This document shows positions 22,769-33,756 of a stretch of 64,000 nucleotides of DNA, one piece after another. The notes under the pieces were generated by a model. The model was given only the letters and a program-made list of their open reading frames with translations, made no database searches and was not told the origin of the DNA. The stretch's first letter is position 1. Every line of letters begins with the position of its first letter. Source of the DNA: Leucogyrophana mollusca (taxonomy: Eukaryota; Basidiomycota; Agaricomycetes; Boletales); contig MU266435.1 of assembly GCA_021014945.1 (NCBI GenBank), forward strand, positions 1 through 64,000. Direction: 5' to 3'. The position numbers and the translations under genes were made by a program.

Positions 22769-25700
22769 ATGGTGCGCAGGGATAGATCATACTCCCCGGA
22801 TACTACAAACAAAAGGGTAAGACCTTCTCATCGCTCTTCACCCCGGTCTCCTTCGCCAACCAGGCGAAATACCCAAAGACCTAGCAGGAGATACGACGAC
22901 GATAGAGAGAGGGACAGAGAAAGAGAAAGAGACAGGCCAAGGGATAGAGACAGAGATCGGGATAGAGAACGCCACCGTGACGATAGATACCGTGATGACC
23001 GAAGGAGAGATGGGTATAGAGATGACAGGCGCGACGACCGCAGAGACGACCGTCGGCGCTCACGTACCCCAGACCGCAAGGACCGGGAGCGGCGGCAACC
23101 CTCGCCCTCTCCCAATCAGCCCGATGCTGTTGCGACTCCAACTCCTCCCCCGGAGGACGAGAAGGTGAAGGCCCGGAAAGCCAAGCTGGAGGCGTGGAAG
23201 AAGGAACGCGAGGCGAAGAAGGCTCTAGACGAGGCGAAAGCCAAGGCGATGGCTCTTGCTGGAAAATCTGTCGCAGGTGAGCCCTTATATCCTCTAGCGC
23301 CTCTTTTCACGATTTCACACCACTTGATCTGCCTTCTTAAGCTCCCGTAGCATCGTCAGCTCCTGCGAAACCCGGTGCTCAACTTAACCGTGCCGCCCTC
23401 ACTGGCCTGGGGCTAAAGGGTCTACCTCTCAAGCCCGAGGTGTTAAAGGCGTCAAAAACCGCTGTAGCTGTTATGGACGACTCAGTCGAGACGAAACGAA
23501 AGCTGGAAACTTTAGGTGATATGCCCGCCATTGACATGACAATGGCAGACGGAGAGGCTGCTGTTGGTGATCTCGAGGTCGATGATGACGATGAGGAGGC
23601 GAACATAATGGATGCTGCTATAAAGAATAAAGCTGCAGATGCTATGGATGATGACGACGATGCCATTGACCCCCTTGACGCTTTTATGAGCGGTGTAAAG
23701 GATGAGGTCAAAAAGGTCAACGCAGAGGATTTGAAGAAGATGAATGCTGGATCAGGGTCCTCGCGTGTCCGACTCGATGATCGAATGGCTGAGGATGGTG
23801 CAGAGGAAGTCGTTGAACCGGTAATGGCAGACGAACTCGACACTACGGAGCTCAATCCCGAGGATATCCTTGCCCTAGCTGCGAAGAAGGCGAAGAAGAA
23901 GGATATTGCCGTTGTTGACCACTCGCGGATGAAGTATGAACCTTTCCGCAAGGAATTCTACGTGCCCCCTCCAGATATTGCAGCGATGACTGACGAGGAA
24001 GCCGACCTGCTGAGATTGGAGTTGGATGGTATAAAGATACGCGGTATAGACTGTCCACGTCCCGTCACAAAATGGAGTCATTTTGGTCTACCGGCAAGCT
24101 GGTATGTGACTAGCCTTGATCGTATCAAATTCATGCTAACTTCGCTCCTTTGTAGTCTGGATGTCATCAAACGGTTAAACTACACAGCTCCAACTGCTAT
24201 CCAAGCTCAGGCTATACCCGCCATCATGTCTGGTCGAGATGTCATCGGTGTCGCCAAGACTGGGTCGGGCAAGACGATAGCATTCCTATTACCTCTCTTC
24301 CGACATATCAAGGACCAACGTCCCCTTGAGCAGATGGAAGGGCCGCTCGCCATTGTGATGACACCTACCCGCGAGCTAGCCGTGCAGATTCACCGAGAGT
24401 GCAAACCATTCCTGAGAGTAATGAACCTGCGGGTGAGTTATGCTCAATACTATAATCTTGGGGGTCTATTTATATGCGCCTCTGTTTTACGAATCAGGCT
24501 GTCTGCGCGTACGGCGGCTCACCCATCAAGGACCAGATAGCCGAGCTCAAGAAGGGGGCTGAAATCATCGTTTGCACGCCCGGACGCATGATCGACCTTC
24601 TGACTGCCAACTCTGGCCGTGTTACCAACCTCAAGCGTGTCACATACGTTGTTCTTGACGAAGCGGATCGAATGTTTGACATGGGCTTCGAGCCACAAGT
24701 CATGAAGATCATCAACAATATTCGACCTGACCGACAAACAGTTTTGTTCTCCGCCACATTCCCAAAGCAGATGGATTCGCTCGCTCGCAAGATATTGCAG
24801 AAGCCCCTGGAAATCACTGTCGGGGGCCGGTCAGTAGTCGCCGCAGAGATTGAGCAAATAGTTGAAGTTCGTCCCGAGGAGTCCAAGTTCAACCGTCTTC
24901 TAGAGATCCTTGGTCAGATGTACAACGAGGATCCAGAGTGTCGCACTCTCATTTTCGTTGACCGACAGGAAGGAGCTGACAACCTGCTCCGCGATCTTAT
25001 GCGCAAGGGCTACTTATGTATGTCCTTGCACGGTGGCAAAGACCAGGTCGATCGAGATTCTACTATTGCGGACTTCAAAGCCGGCGTTGTACCCATTGTC
25101 ATCGCCACTTCTGTTGCTGCTAGGGGGCTGGATGTCAAACAGTTGAGGTTGGTAATTAATTTCGACGCTCCCAATCACATGGAGGATTACGTCCACCGAG
25201 CAGGCAGGACAGGGAGAGCCGGAAACAAAGGGACATGTGTCACTTTCATCACGCCGGAGCAGGAGAGATATTCTGTTGACATCTACCGCGCACTGAAGGC
25301 TAGTGACGCGAGTACGCCGAAGGAACTGGAGGATCTGGCCAACGGTGAGTCTATCTCTTCCCCGTCACAATTGACTTGCGCTCAAAAACCACCACCAGGC
25401 TTCTTGGAGAAAGTGAAGACTGGAAAAGCACAGGTTGCAGGATCCGGCTTCGGCGGAAAAGGTCTTGATAGGCTTGACAAGGAACGAGAAGCGAAGGACC
25501 GTGCAGAGCGCAAAGCCTATGGCGAGCCCGAAGAGGAGAAGGCTGAAGAAGCCTCGAAACCTAATGGTGCGGCTGCGGCTGCACCGACGACCGGTGACGA
25601 CATGACATTCGGTAATTTCAAAGTGGAGATCAAACGCGGGCCTGCGCCCGACTCTTCGAAAGGTCTTCTTGGAGTTGCTGGGGCCGCTGCCGCCGCCAGA

Positions 25701-26409
25701 CGCCTCGCCCATGCCAAAGAAGAGGAGAAGCTGCAAGCGTCCATCAAAGCCGCACAAGAAGCTGCTGCTCGCGCGGGCAACGATACCGCCGCCCAGAAGC
25801 AGGCCCTCAGCGTCGTCGCTAAACTGAACGCGCAGATGAAGGCAACCAAGCTCGTTCTACAGTCTCAGCTACAGTTTGCTGCTAGCGAAGACAGTGGTGG
25901 AAGGAAGACCAACCCAGACTCTACTGATTTCCACGCCATCATACCCATCAACGATTATCCCCAGAAAGCCAGGTGGCGAGTTACCAACAAGGAGACTATG
26001 GTCCAGGCGCGTTGCGTTTTGTACTCTTTTGCAATGTTTTTGCTGACGCAGATTGGTTCAGCTCATCGATATGACGGGTGCATCAGTGACAAACAAAGGT
26101 AAGTCGTGTGAAGTGACATAGATGCCACAGTCCGATCGCTGATCGCTCTCGTAGGAATCTACTACGAGTCGGGCAAAGAGCCTCCGGTTGAAGGCCCTCC
26201 GAAATTACATCTCCTTATTGAGTCCAACGAGGAATACAGGGTAAGGAGCACCCCTGAGATAACGTATAGCCAAGCATTAACCTACTCCTTGTTAGGTTGA
26301 GCAAGCTGTCCGCGAGATCAAGCGTCTCCTTATCGAGGCATCTGCCGCGGCTCTACAAGCGGAAATGCGGAACCCAACAGCAACGTCGGGAAGGTACAGC
26401 GTGGTATAA
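22769..26409 (+). CDS. PRP5: DEAD-box ATP-dependent RNA helicase Prp5 (DDX46)
   Basis: Pre-mRNA splicing helicase that remodels U2 snRNP at the branch site. The N-terminus (ATG 22769) is a long RS/RD-rich region of DR, ER and DDR repeats, as in metazoan DDX46. An acidic/lysine stretch and the Prp5-specific [15 protein letters not shown] follow. The core has the Q-motif region ([17 protein letters not shown]), [24 protein letters not shown] (24658-24669), SAT, VFVDRQ-like motif [12 protein letters not shown] and [10 protein letters not shown]: all motifs intact. The C-terminal extension contains an alanine/lysine-rich helix and a KH-like tail ([16 protein letters not shown], then [18 protein letters not shown]) ending ...GRYSVV at the TAA 26407-26409. 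About seven introns, all short. Confidence 0.92.
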
Positions 26410-26780
26410 TGTTTGCGTGTGCTGTGGTTCTTAATTTATCATCCATACGTGACCATAATGAGATTTTGCATGACCAATGTTGAGTATCTTTCGGTGTTTC
26501 GGCATGGACTGCATCTGTGTGTCAAGACGTTGGGGTCAGGGTGTAGCTGTTTACTCCAATCGAATTCCGCGATGGATGGGTTCCAGTACTCGGCCCGTTG
26601 TTTGACGTCGTTTCCTTTGGGTCAGCGTGTCCCACCGTGTCCCATCACCGTGAATTATCGGACTAATGGCGCGTAATACTTGCGCTGTCACCAGGTAGAT
26701 CTGCCATTTAAAAACTGATCCCGCCAAGGCGATGGGTACACTCTTGTCCATCAACCTTCTCGTTCTCAAGACGGCGGTTA
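26410..26780. other. Intergenic region between PRP5 and the MFS gene
   Basis: About 370 bp holding the 3' end of PRP5 transcription and the promoter of the following transporter. Nothing else recognised. Confidence 0.5.
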
Positions 26781-28968
26781 ATGTCTCTCCAGCAGGAGAA
26801 AGCACCTCTGGATAACGTTTCTGCTACGACGTCCTCTACTCATGTATCCGACCATGAGGGTACAGCTACAGCTGCGACGGCCTCCCTGCCGAGGGGAGGA
26901 GAGGGAGAATCTGCAATACCCGAGGATAAAATAGAAGACAAAATCGAGGACAAGGAGGACGACTGGGAGCACGATCCAATCAACCCTCGCAACTGGTCCA
27001 CGACAAAAAAGTGGACGGCGACCATCCTTGTAAGTCCCCAGAGCAATCGTCAGTTTCAGCAGTCCTCATCCAGTTCGAAGGTGTCCTATTACACATTTGT
27101 CACTCCATTAGCTAGTTCCATGATGGCCCCTGGTCTACCAGACCTCGCTATCAAATACGGTATCACGAATCCAACACTCATCGGGCTGACTCTGAGTATA
27201 TTCCTATTATCGTTTGCAATTGGTCCGTTGTTTCTGGCGCCATTATCAGAGATGTATGGCCGTGTATGGGTACGCCTTTTGAGTTGTTGCGGACCTGCGT
27301 GAGCATTGGGATGCTCACTGCATTAACAGGTCCTTCACATAGGAAACATAGTATTCCTAGCTTTCAACTTGGGCTGCGCGTTATCACAGACATCAAGTGC
27401 ATTCATTGTTTTCCGTTTTCTCTGTGGGTATTGAGCCCGTAACATCTCCTGGGCACTAGCTGACCACCATATATGTTTATTAAGCCGGGTTTGCTGGTAG
27501 CGCACCCATCGCATGTGGAGGGGGCGTCATTGGGGACCTTTTCTCAGAGCGTGACCGTGCTTCAGCAATGGCTCTTTACAGCATTGGGCCTCTTATTGGT
27601 ATCTCCACTCCTTATCACCGAGTGCGCCAACATTAACCACTACGAACAGGCCCAGCGATTGGCCCCGTGGCAGGGGGATGGGTCGCACAAGAACTGGGCA
27701 TTCAATATGTGTTTTACATCATCGTCGGTCTCTGTGGCGCCGCATCGATACTCGCTATCCCATTTTTGAGGGAGACATATGCGCCGGTCATCCGCCTGCG
27801 TCGTGATAAGTCCGCTCGCGATCCTGAGGCTGCGGCGGCGGCCCATCCTAATCTTGTCCTTCACCATACCGGCAAATGGCAATATCTGTGGATCAATCTA
27901 TCACGACCCGTGATTCTCCTCACACAGAGCTTCATCTGCTTTGTTCTGAGTTTATACATGGCACTGTGAGTGTGACTAATTACCCTTGCACACATGATAG
28001 CTCAATCCTTTGGACCCTTTCCATAGAATGTACGGTTAGTACCCCTCCACCTGCAGGCATGTGTCGTGAGCTTACGAATGCACGCCATATGTCTACATAG
28101 GTATATATTACCTCATGTTTGCTACGTTCCCAGGTACGCAATTATTTCTTAATTATTGCGCGTGTTTAATCATCCTCGGACAGATCTCTTTTCCGAGGTC
28201 TATCACTTCAGCATCGGTATGGGAGGATTGGCGTACATTGGTCTTGGCTTGGGCTTCCTGCTTGCAACTATCTTTGGCGCCAAAATATCTGATCAGATCT
28301 ATTTGCATGTTCGTTTTTGTTTCATTGTACTTGTGGCCGGGCTGACAACACCTGTGCAGTTGGCTAACAAGAATGGCGGCAAAGGCAAACCGGAGATGCG
28401 TGTTCCAGCACTGATATTTGGATCGTTCTTCGTTCCTATTGGCCTGTTGTACGTTCTGACTCGGGGCTCTTGCCTGTACCTGCGCTGACAATGAGCCTCT
28501 TTATCCGCAGTTGGTACGGTTGGTCTGCCCAGGGAAGAGTCCATTGGATCATGCCGATTATTGGCACTGGCATCTTTGGCTTCGGATTGATGACAACATT
28601 GTACGTGTTTTACGATCACTGAAAGGATTTCCTTTTTCTGACGGGCCATTTCGTGAAGCCTGCCGATCCAACTCTATCTTGTCGATGCGTTTACCTACGC
28701 TGCTAGTGCCCTTGCGGCCGCTTCCGTAAGCCTCCATTCCACATATCTCATTCTGAGGCTGCTATAACTTAATGGATTTGTTCAGGTGTTCCGGTCAATA
28801 CTGGGTTTCGCCTTTCCGTTATTCGGAGAACAAATGTTCGCTGCACTCGGCTACGGGGGCGGGAATTCACTGCTGGCAGGCCTTGCCATTGTCATTGGTA
28901 TACCCTTCCCTGTGTGGATTTATTTCGCTGGGGAACGCATACGAGCGAAGAGCACTTTGACTCGCTGA
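26781..28968 (+). CDS. MFS transporter, DHA1 drug:H+ antiporter type
   Basis: Predicted 12-TM plasma-membrane exporter. ATG at 26781 opens an acidic tail with DPINPRNWSTTKKW, the stretch just before TM1 in fungal DHA1 proteins. Then come SSMMAPGLPDLAIKYG, LSIFLLSFAIGPLFLAPLSE with MYGR (loop 2-3 motif), a GPVAGGWVAQELGIQYVFY stretch (antiporter motif C region), and PFLRETYAPVI before the central loop. The second half runs from SRPVILLTQSFICFVLSLYM through IMPIIGTGIFGFGLM to VWIYFAGERIRAKSTLTR at the TGA 28966-28968. About nine introns, several with exons of 30-60 nt. Substrate unknown; such proteins export drugs, polyamines or secondary metabolites. No metabolite cluster is visible nearby. 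Confidence 0.85.
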
Positions 28969-29273
28969 CACAGTATTCATGGATAGCTGCATGATGGATA
29001 GCATTTGCTCATCGACTTTCACGACTATAATATTACTGCACAAGTGCTTCAGCATCGATAGAACCGCATTAGCATAATAACATAGCATTCCATTTTACAG
29101 TACATAACCAACGAGAGGGGTTATGATACCCCGTGTTCGTGACTTTGACTAATGGACGATGATGCCACTTTGTACCCAGTGACCCCTGGACGGAAATATG
29201 CTGGGAAAGGAGAGATGATTGGATATGCAACGACCAATGAAAAGCCGCGGAAACCGACCTCGGTGATTCAACT
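28969..29273. other. Convergent 3' ends, no gene
   Basis: About 300 bp between the stops of the MFS gene (plus) and NSP1 (minus); presumably both terminators. A short open frame at 29152 has no recognisable content and runs into the NSP1 exon. Confidence 0.5.
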
Positions 29274-31488
29274 TCACCGGCTCAAGCCAAACCCTCTAGG
29301 CTTCGACGTACTGCCACCCAATACCCCATTAACCCCCCCTGCATCCTTCACTCTCTTTTCAACTTCTGTGACTTTCCCCTCCACCTCCCGCACAGCCCCG
29401 TCGATCCATTGCAGGCTCTCGAGGTGACTACTCAGAATCTGCGAGATTTGTGCCATTGGATCATCGTTTGATGCCCCATTGGCAGGACCCGTGGTGGGAG
29501 CCAGGGCAAGGGCGTTCACAGAGTCGATCATCTGCGTAAGGGAGCCTGATAGATCGTCCAAATGTGCATGTAGCTCCGTGGCCAGCATGTAACTAAAGGG
29601 GTGGTGCGGAAATGAAGTGTCAGATGGATAGCAGATACGATCAGCGGCACCGAGGTAAGAAAGGAAATGGACTAACTTTTTGTCTCTTTCGGTGTCTGCG
29701 GGGCCTGTGTCAAGCGCGCGCAGGCTTCCACCTTGACCCCCGAGTATCTCTTCTGTCGATCGTTCGTATGCGTCGAGAGTGGCGGAGAGATCCTTTTGTT
29801 GCTGCTCGATATGGTCCAGCGATTGGTCAATGTCATTTTGTTCTCGCTCCACAGCCAAGACGTGACTGTATAGCGCAGCCAACTATGGACATTCCGTCAG
29901 AACAAATATATTGCGGTCAATGCTGACAGAACTCACGTTGTTGCCATTTTCCATCAGGGCGCGGTCCCATACAGCGACTTCTCCCGCAAATCTATTGAAT
30001 TCACGGACATGGGTCTCGAGATCAGCGGACCATTTGTTTACGATTTCTTCTATAGTCTTCCCTCTGAGCATTGACGGCGGGGGCACAGACACGGTGGCCG
30101 CAGGAGCTGATGGCACCATTGTGATTAAAACATTTCCCAACTGACATAAGTAAACTTGCCATCTTTTGATTGATCCCCTGCGGAAGGAGCGCCCGTTGTT
30201 GAGGATGCTGCCGAGAGGTTAGGGGTTTAACCCGACTTACATATTACAAAACATACCGGGCTGCGTTGCTCCGCTTTGAGGTTTAGCTGCACCAAACAAG
30301 CTGAACGGAGCTGCTGCAACACCACGAGTTTACCAACCAGACAAACCCAGTGATCGGTACCACACTTACCTGCCGCCGCAGGTGCATCCTTCTTTTCTGT
30401 AGAAGCATCTTTGGCTCCGAACAGATTGATGGATGGCGCCGCTGAGACCGTATCATCAAAGAGGAAACAGTGCAGTATAACAAATATACATACCTGGCGT
30501 CGCATCCTTCTTCTCGGCATCCGGTTTTGCAGCGGTACTTCCAAACAATCCTCCAGTCGATGCTAGTGGTTTCCCATCAGCTAAACGCCCCCGATGCTGT
30601 GGGCCTACTTACGTGCTGGCGACGGAGCTTTAGCGGTAGTTCCACCTAGGGAGAATGTTGATGGAGCAGCCGTTGCCGTCGTAGAAGTTGATGGTGTAGC
30701 AGCAGTTGCAGTTTCCGGTTTCTTTGCAAACAAGTTTCCACCAAACAAGCTGCTGCCGCCGCCTGTGCCAGTGGCAGCTGTTGTGGTCCCCGAAGAAGGG
30801 GCATCACCTGCCGGTTTTGCACCAAAAAGACCACCAGGAGGAAGTGTGACGCCTGCAGGACATGAGATGCGGACTACTCTATTTACACTTTACGCCTACC
30901 TGGCGTGGATGATGCAGGAGTGTTGAAAACTTCATTCGCAGTCAAAATCTTGGCGGAAAGCGAAGGCTCATAGAACGTACAGTTTGGTGGAGCAGGCTTT
31001 GCCGCACCGCCTGCTTGTTCTGCTGGTTTGGGGGCGGCGGCAAACAAATTACTACCACCAAAAGCATTACCAGTGCTTCCCGAGGCAGTACTCGTCGCTG
31101 GTGTTCCAAACAGACTTGCAGGTTTAGGTGATGTGGCAGAGCTCGATCCGCCGCCGCCAAAGAGACCACCGCCTTGGGCGGTTGCGCTCGGTGGATTGGG
31201 GAACAATGAAGTGGGTGCAGGGTTGGCTCCTGCTGCCGCAGACGATGTATTCGTTGCCCCAAATAGACTTGGCGTAGGATTAGTCGCGCTTGTAGACGCG
31301 GTCCCTGCGGCGGGTGTGCTACCAAACAGACTTGTGCCAGTGGTCGTACCGGAGGTGCTCCCAAAGAGGCTGGTTCCTGTACCTCCAAACGCGTTCGGTT
31401 TGTTGGCGGTAGTGGCAGAAGGGTTTCCGAAGATACTATTTCCTTGAGGAGGATTGCTGTTGGCCTGGTTGTTCGGGAAGAAACTCAT
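29274..31488 (-). CDS. NSP1: FG-nucleoporin Nsp1 (Nup62 family)
   Basis: Central-channel nucleoporin. The start ATG 31488 opens a phenylalanine-glycine repeat region (SIFG, SLFG, GGLFGGGG, NAFGG, SLFGTP) spread over about 350 residues and cut by several introns. The C-terminal part is the Nsp1_C coiled-coil domain: MLRGKTIEEIVNKWSADLE, EFNRFAGEVAVWDRALMEN, HVLAVEREQNDIDQSLDHIE, TELHAHLDDLSGSL, and an end at ...SKPRGFGLSR. This domain binds Nup57/Nup49 in the channel and Nup82-Nup159 on the cytoplasmic face. The gene for Nup82 lies only 2.3 kb upstream on the same strand. Confidence 0.9.
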
Positions 31489-31743
31489 CGTGGTAGAGAG
31501 TCAAGGACGCGACGCCGCTGCACAAGGACAAGAAGCAGCCACAATCGTGCCGCATCACGAGCCCCATCGCTTCCTATCCCCCACGCCTTGTGTCCCAGTA
31601 CTTATATGTCCAATAGCATCAAAAATACGGTGTATGTATAAAGGTCATGGCGGCACGATTCCCTTGTCTTTCTCGCCTATTTCTTTCAGCTTCTCTCCAA
31701 CCTATCTTCCTCAGTAGACGCCCGTCCTTTCACCACCTGCGAG

Positions 31744-33631
31744 ATGTCGATGAGCTCAAGCGCTAATTTACCGGCCAATGAAACCGTCGGATCTTCACGC
31801 TCAACGACACTGCAGACAATTCGGTCAATGACGGACTCCTTCAATGGAGCCTCGAATTCGTGCGTATCGTTTGGGTGTACAGCCTAGGAGACATTGCTAA
31901 GGCAAAGCGTCAATCATGATACAGATGCAGGGCATCTGTCCCGTCTCCCTGGCTCCAATGCACACACCCCCAGGGTCGCATTTATTTCTACCACCCTGAA
32001 CTGAAGATATTGACTGTCGAAGATCTTCGTGATCCCGAAACCCATCGAACCATGATGCAGAAGGTCCCTCATTACCTGGACAGCTCTTACGATGAGTTGG
32101 AAATCAAGCTTTTCGGCCTGTCCCTCACACCCGTACCATTCGATCACCTCTATGTCAATCACGCATACTGTGTTATCTCCTACAAGCCATCAGAAATTGT
32201 GAACAAGAATGTCGAGTGCATGGACGGTGCATCTCGTGGGTCCATCACTAACGTTTCTGCAACTTACTCACCAGTCCTTATTATTAGTTAGTCGCGCTAG
32301 GCGCCATTACTGGATGTATCTGAGCCGTTATCCTGCCCACGTCCCAACCCCTGACGCAGCGGTTCAAGAAGCTACCGACGCTCTCGTGTGGTACTTGGTG
32401 AGAGACCCTCACATTTAGCCTTGCTGGTACTTTCGGTAACGTCACCCGCTCGTGCAGGCGGACAATCTTATCTCGGGTTCAAAAAAAAGTATTGTTCCAT
32501 TCTCGAGAACTGAATGCGAAGAGCTCCTGCGCCTTCTTGAAAGCCCGTCTGGTAAGCAGTAGACGTCGTTTTGACACTGCATGTTCACCTTACGTATTTA
32601 CCTTAGTTCTTTCTGCATCATCGCCATCAAAAACAATACTTGTCGGATGGGTGCTTCAAGAAGTTTGTAAGTCGACCGCCCCACCGTCTGACGGTGCGCT
32701 GAACGGGTGCGACTCCTAGACGCCTTTCGTTTTGCAGAGTCCTATGGGAAATACACCGAAAAGCAGATGCGCCAGATCCAGGCGACAAGATCTACGAATG
32801 CACTGACAAATCGCCTGGAAATTCATTCGCCTTCGTTTATCCAAACGTTGGTAGACTTAATTATCACGTGCTTTTTTTTCACCATTCCTCGGACGTACTT
32901 GGCCCATGTTAAGTCTGCTGGCACATACCAAGTTCGCTTGGCAAACGCTCACAGCACTTGGAATGCGTACATCCAACGACTGGTGCAAGAATACTCGAAT
33001 TTCCTCCTGATAGTATGTATCTATCTCACTACAACCCACCTTCCCAAACTCATGCACAATAGGCTACAGTTTTATTATCGTAAGCACCAGGTTTTTTCCG
33101 CGCCGATCTTAGCTTAGGTGCCTTTGATCGCCCAGTGCAACTGTTAGCTTTCTGGACGTCCCAAACATCGACCAAGGAGGGTTCTTTGCTTGCATTGTCG
33201 CTACGTTGGCTTCTCTTGGGAGTATCATTGTAGGGGTGTTCTGTATCTGGAAACATCAAACCAACACTACGAGCACAGCATCGGTGAGGCTGCGTTATGT
33301 GTTATCACTGTTTACTGACGCACTGACAAACGATGTTCAGTTTTCTTACATTCATAATGCCGAGCACAGCCCTTTGGGTTTGCAAGGGCACGCCATGCTC
33401 CTCAGCCTGCCTCCAGTCCTGCTGGTGTGGGCAGTTATTGCTTTTAGTGTGTCCATCCTCTTGTACACCATCCAAGGAGCTGGCGCAAATGCGTTGACGG
33501 CGGGTGAGGTATGGGGAGTCATCGGCGTGTTTTGTTTGATCCTACTGTCTGTTAGCACAGTCTTTTACTCCTTCTCTACCATTTGGAAATGGAAGTCTCC
33601 CTGGAGAATGATCCGTCTTGGACGCTCATGA
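31744..33631 (+). CDS. Uncharacterised protein with WW-like motif and C-terminal membrane segments
   Basis: No functional assignment. The first exon (ATG 31744) codes for a serine/threonine-rich leader (ANETVGSSRSTTLQTIRSM). After an intron the frame WLQCTHPQGRIYFYHPELK resembles a WW domain (W, then G.xYFYxP), followed by ILTVEDLRDPETHRTMMQKV. Next are a helical region (RRHYWMYLSRYPAHVPTP, SRTECEELLRLLESPS, RFAESYGKYTEKQMRQIQ), a stretch with NAHSTWNAYIQRLVQEYSN, and at the C-terminus three hydrophobic segments (ATLASLGSIIVGVFCIW; LSLPPVLLVWAVIAFSVSIL; VWGVIGVFCLILLSVSTVFY). From memory this layout recurs in agaricomycete proteins of unknown role. Exon joins are approximate between 32.2 and 33.2 kb. 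Confidence 0.6.
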
Positions 33632-33756
33632 TACATCTTCACGTATTTATCTTGATATACAGTCGCCGCTCCTACATACCAAAACTATTCGTTGATACAG
33701 AGCCGCACGGTGCATAAGATACATGTTTGAAAACAATACGATAGCAATTCTGCAGC

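Noticed and set aside
22828..23141. Arg/Ser-rich antisense frames over the start of PRP5
   Set aside because: Shadows of the DR/ER/DDR repeat region on the other strand.
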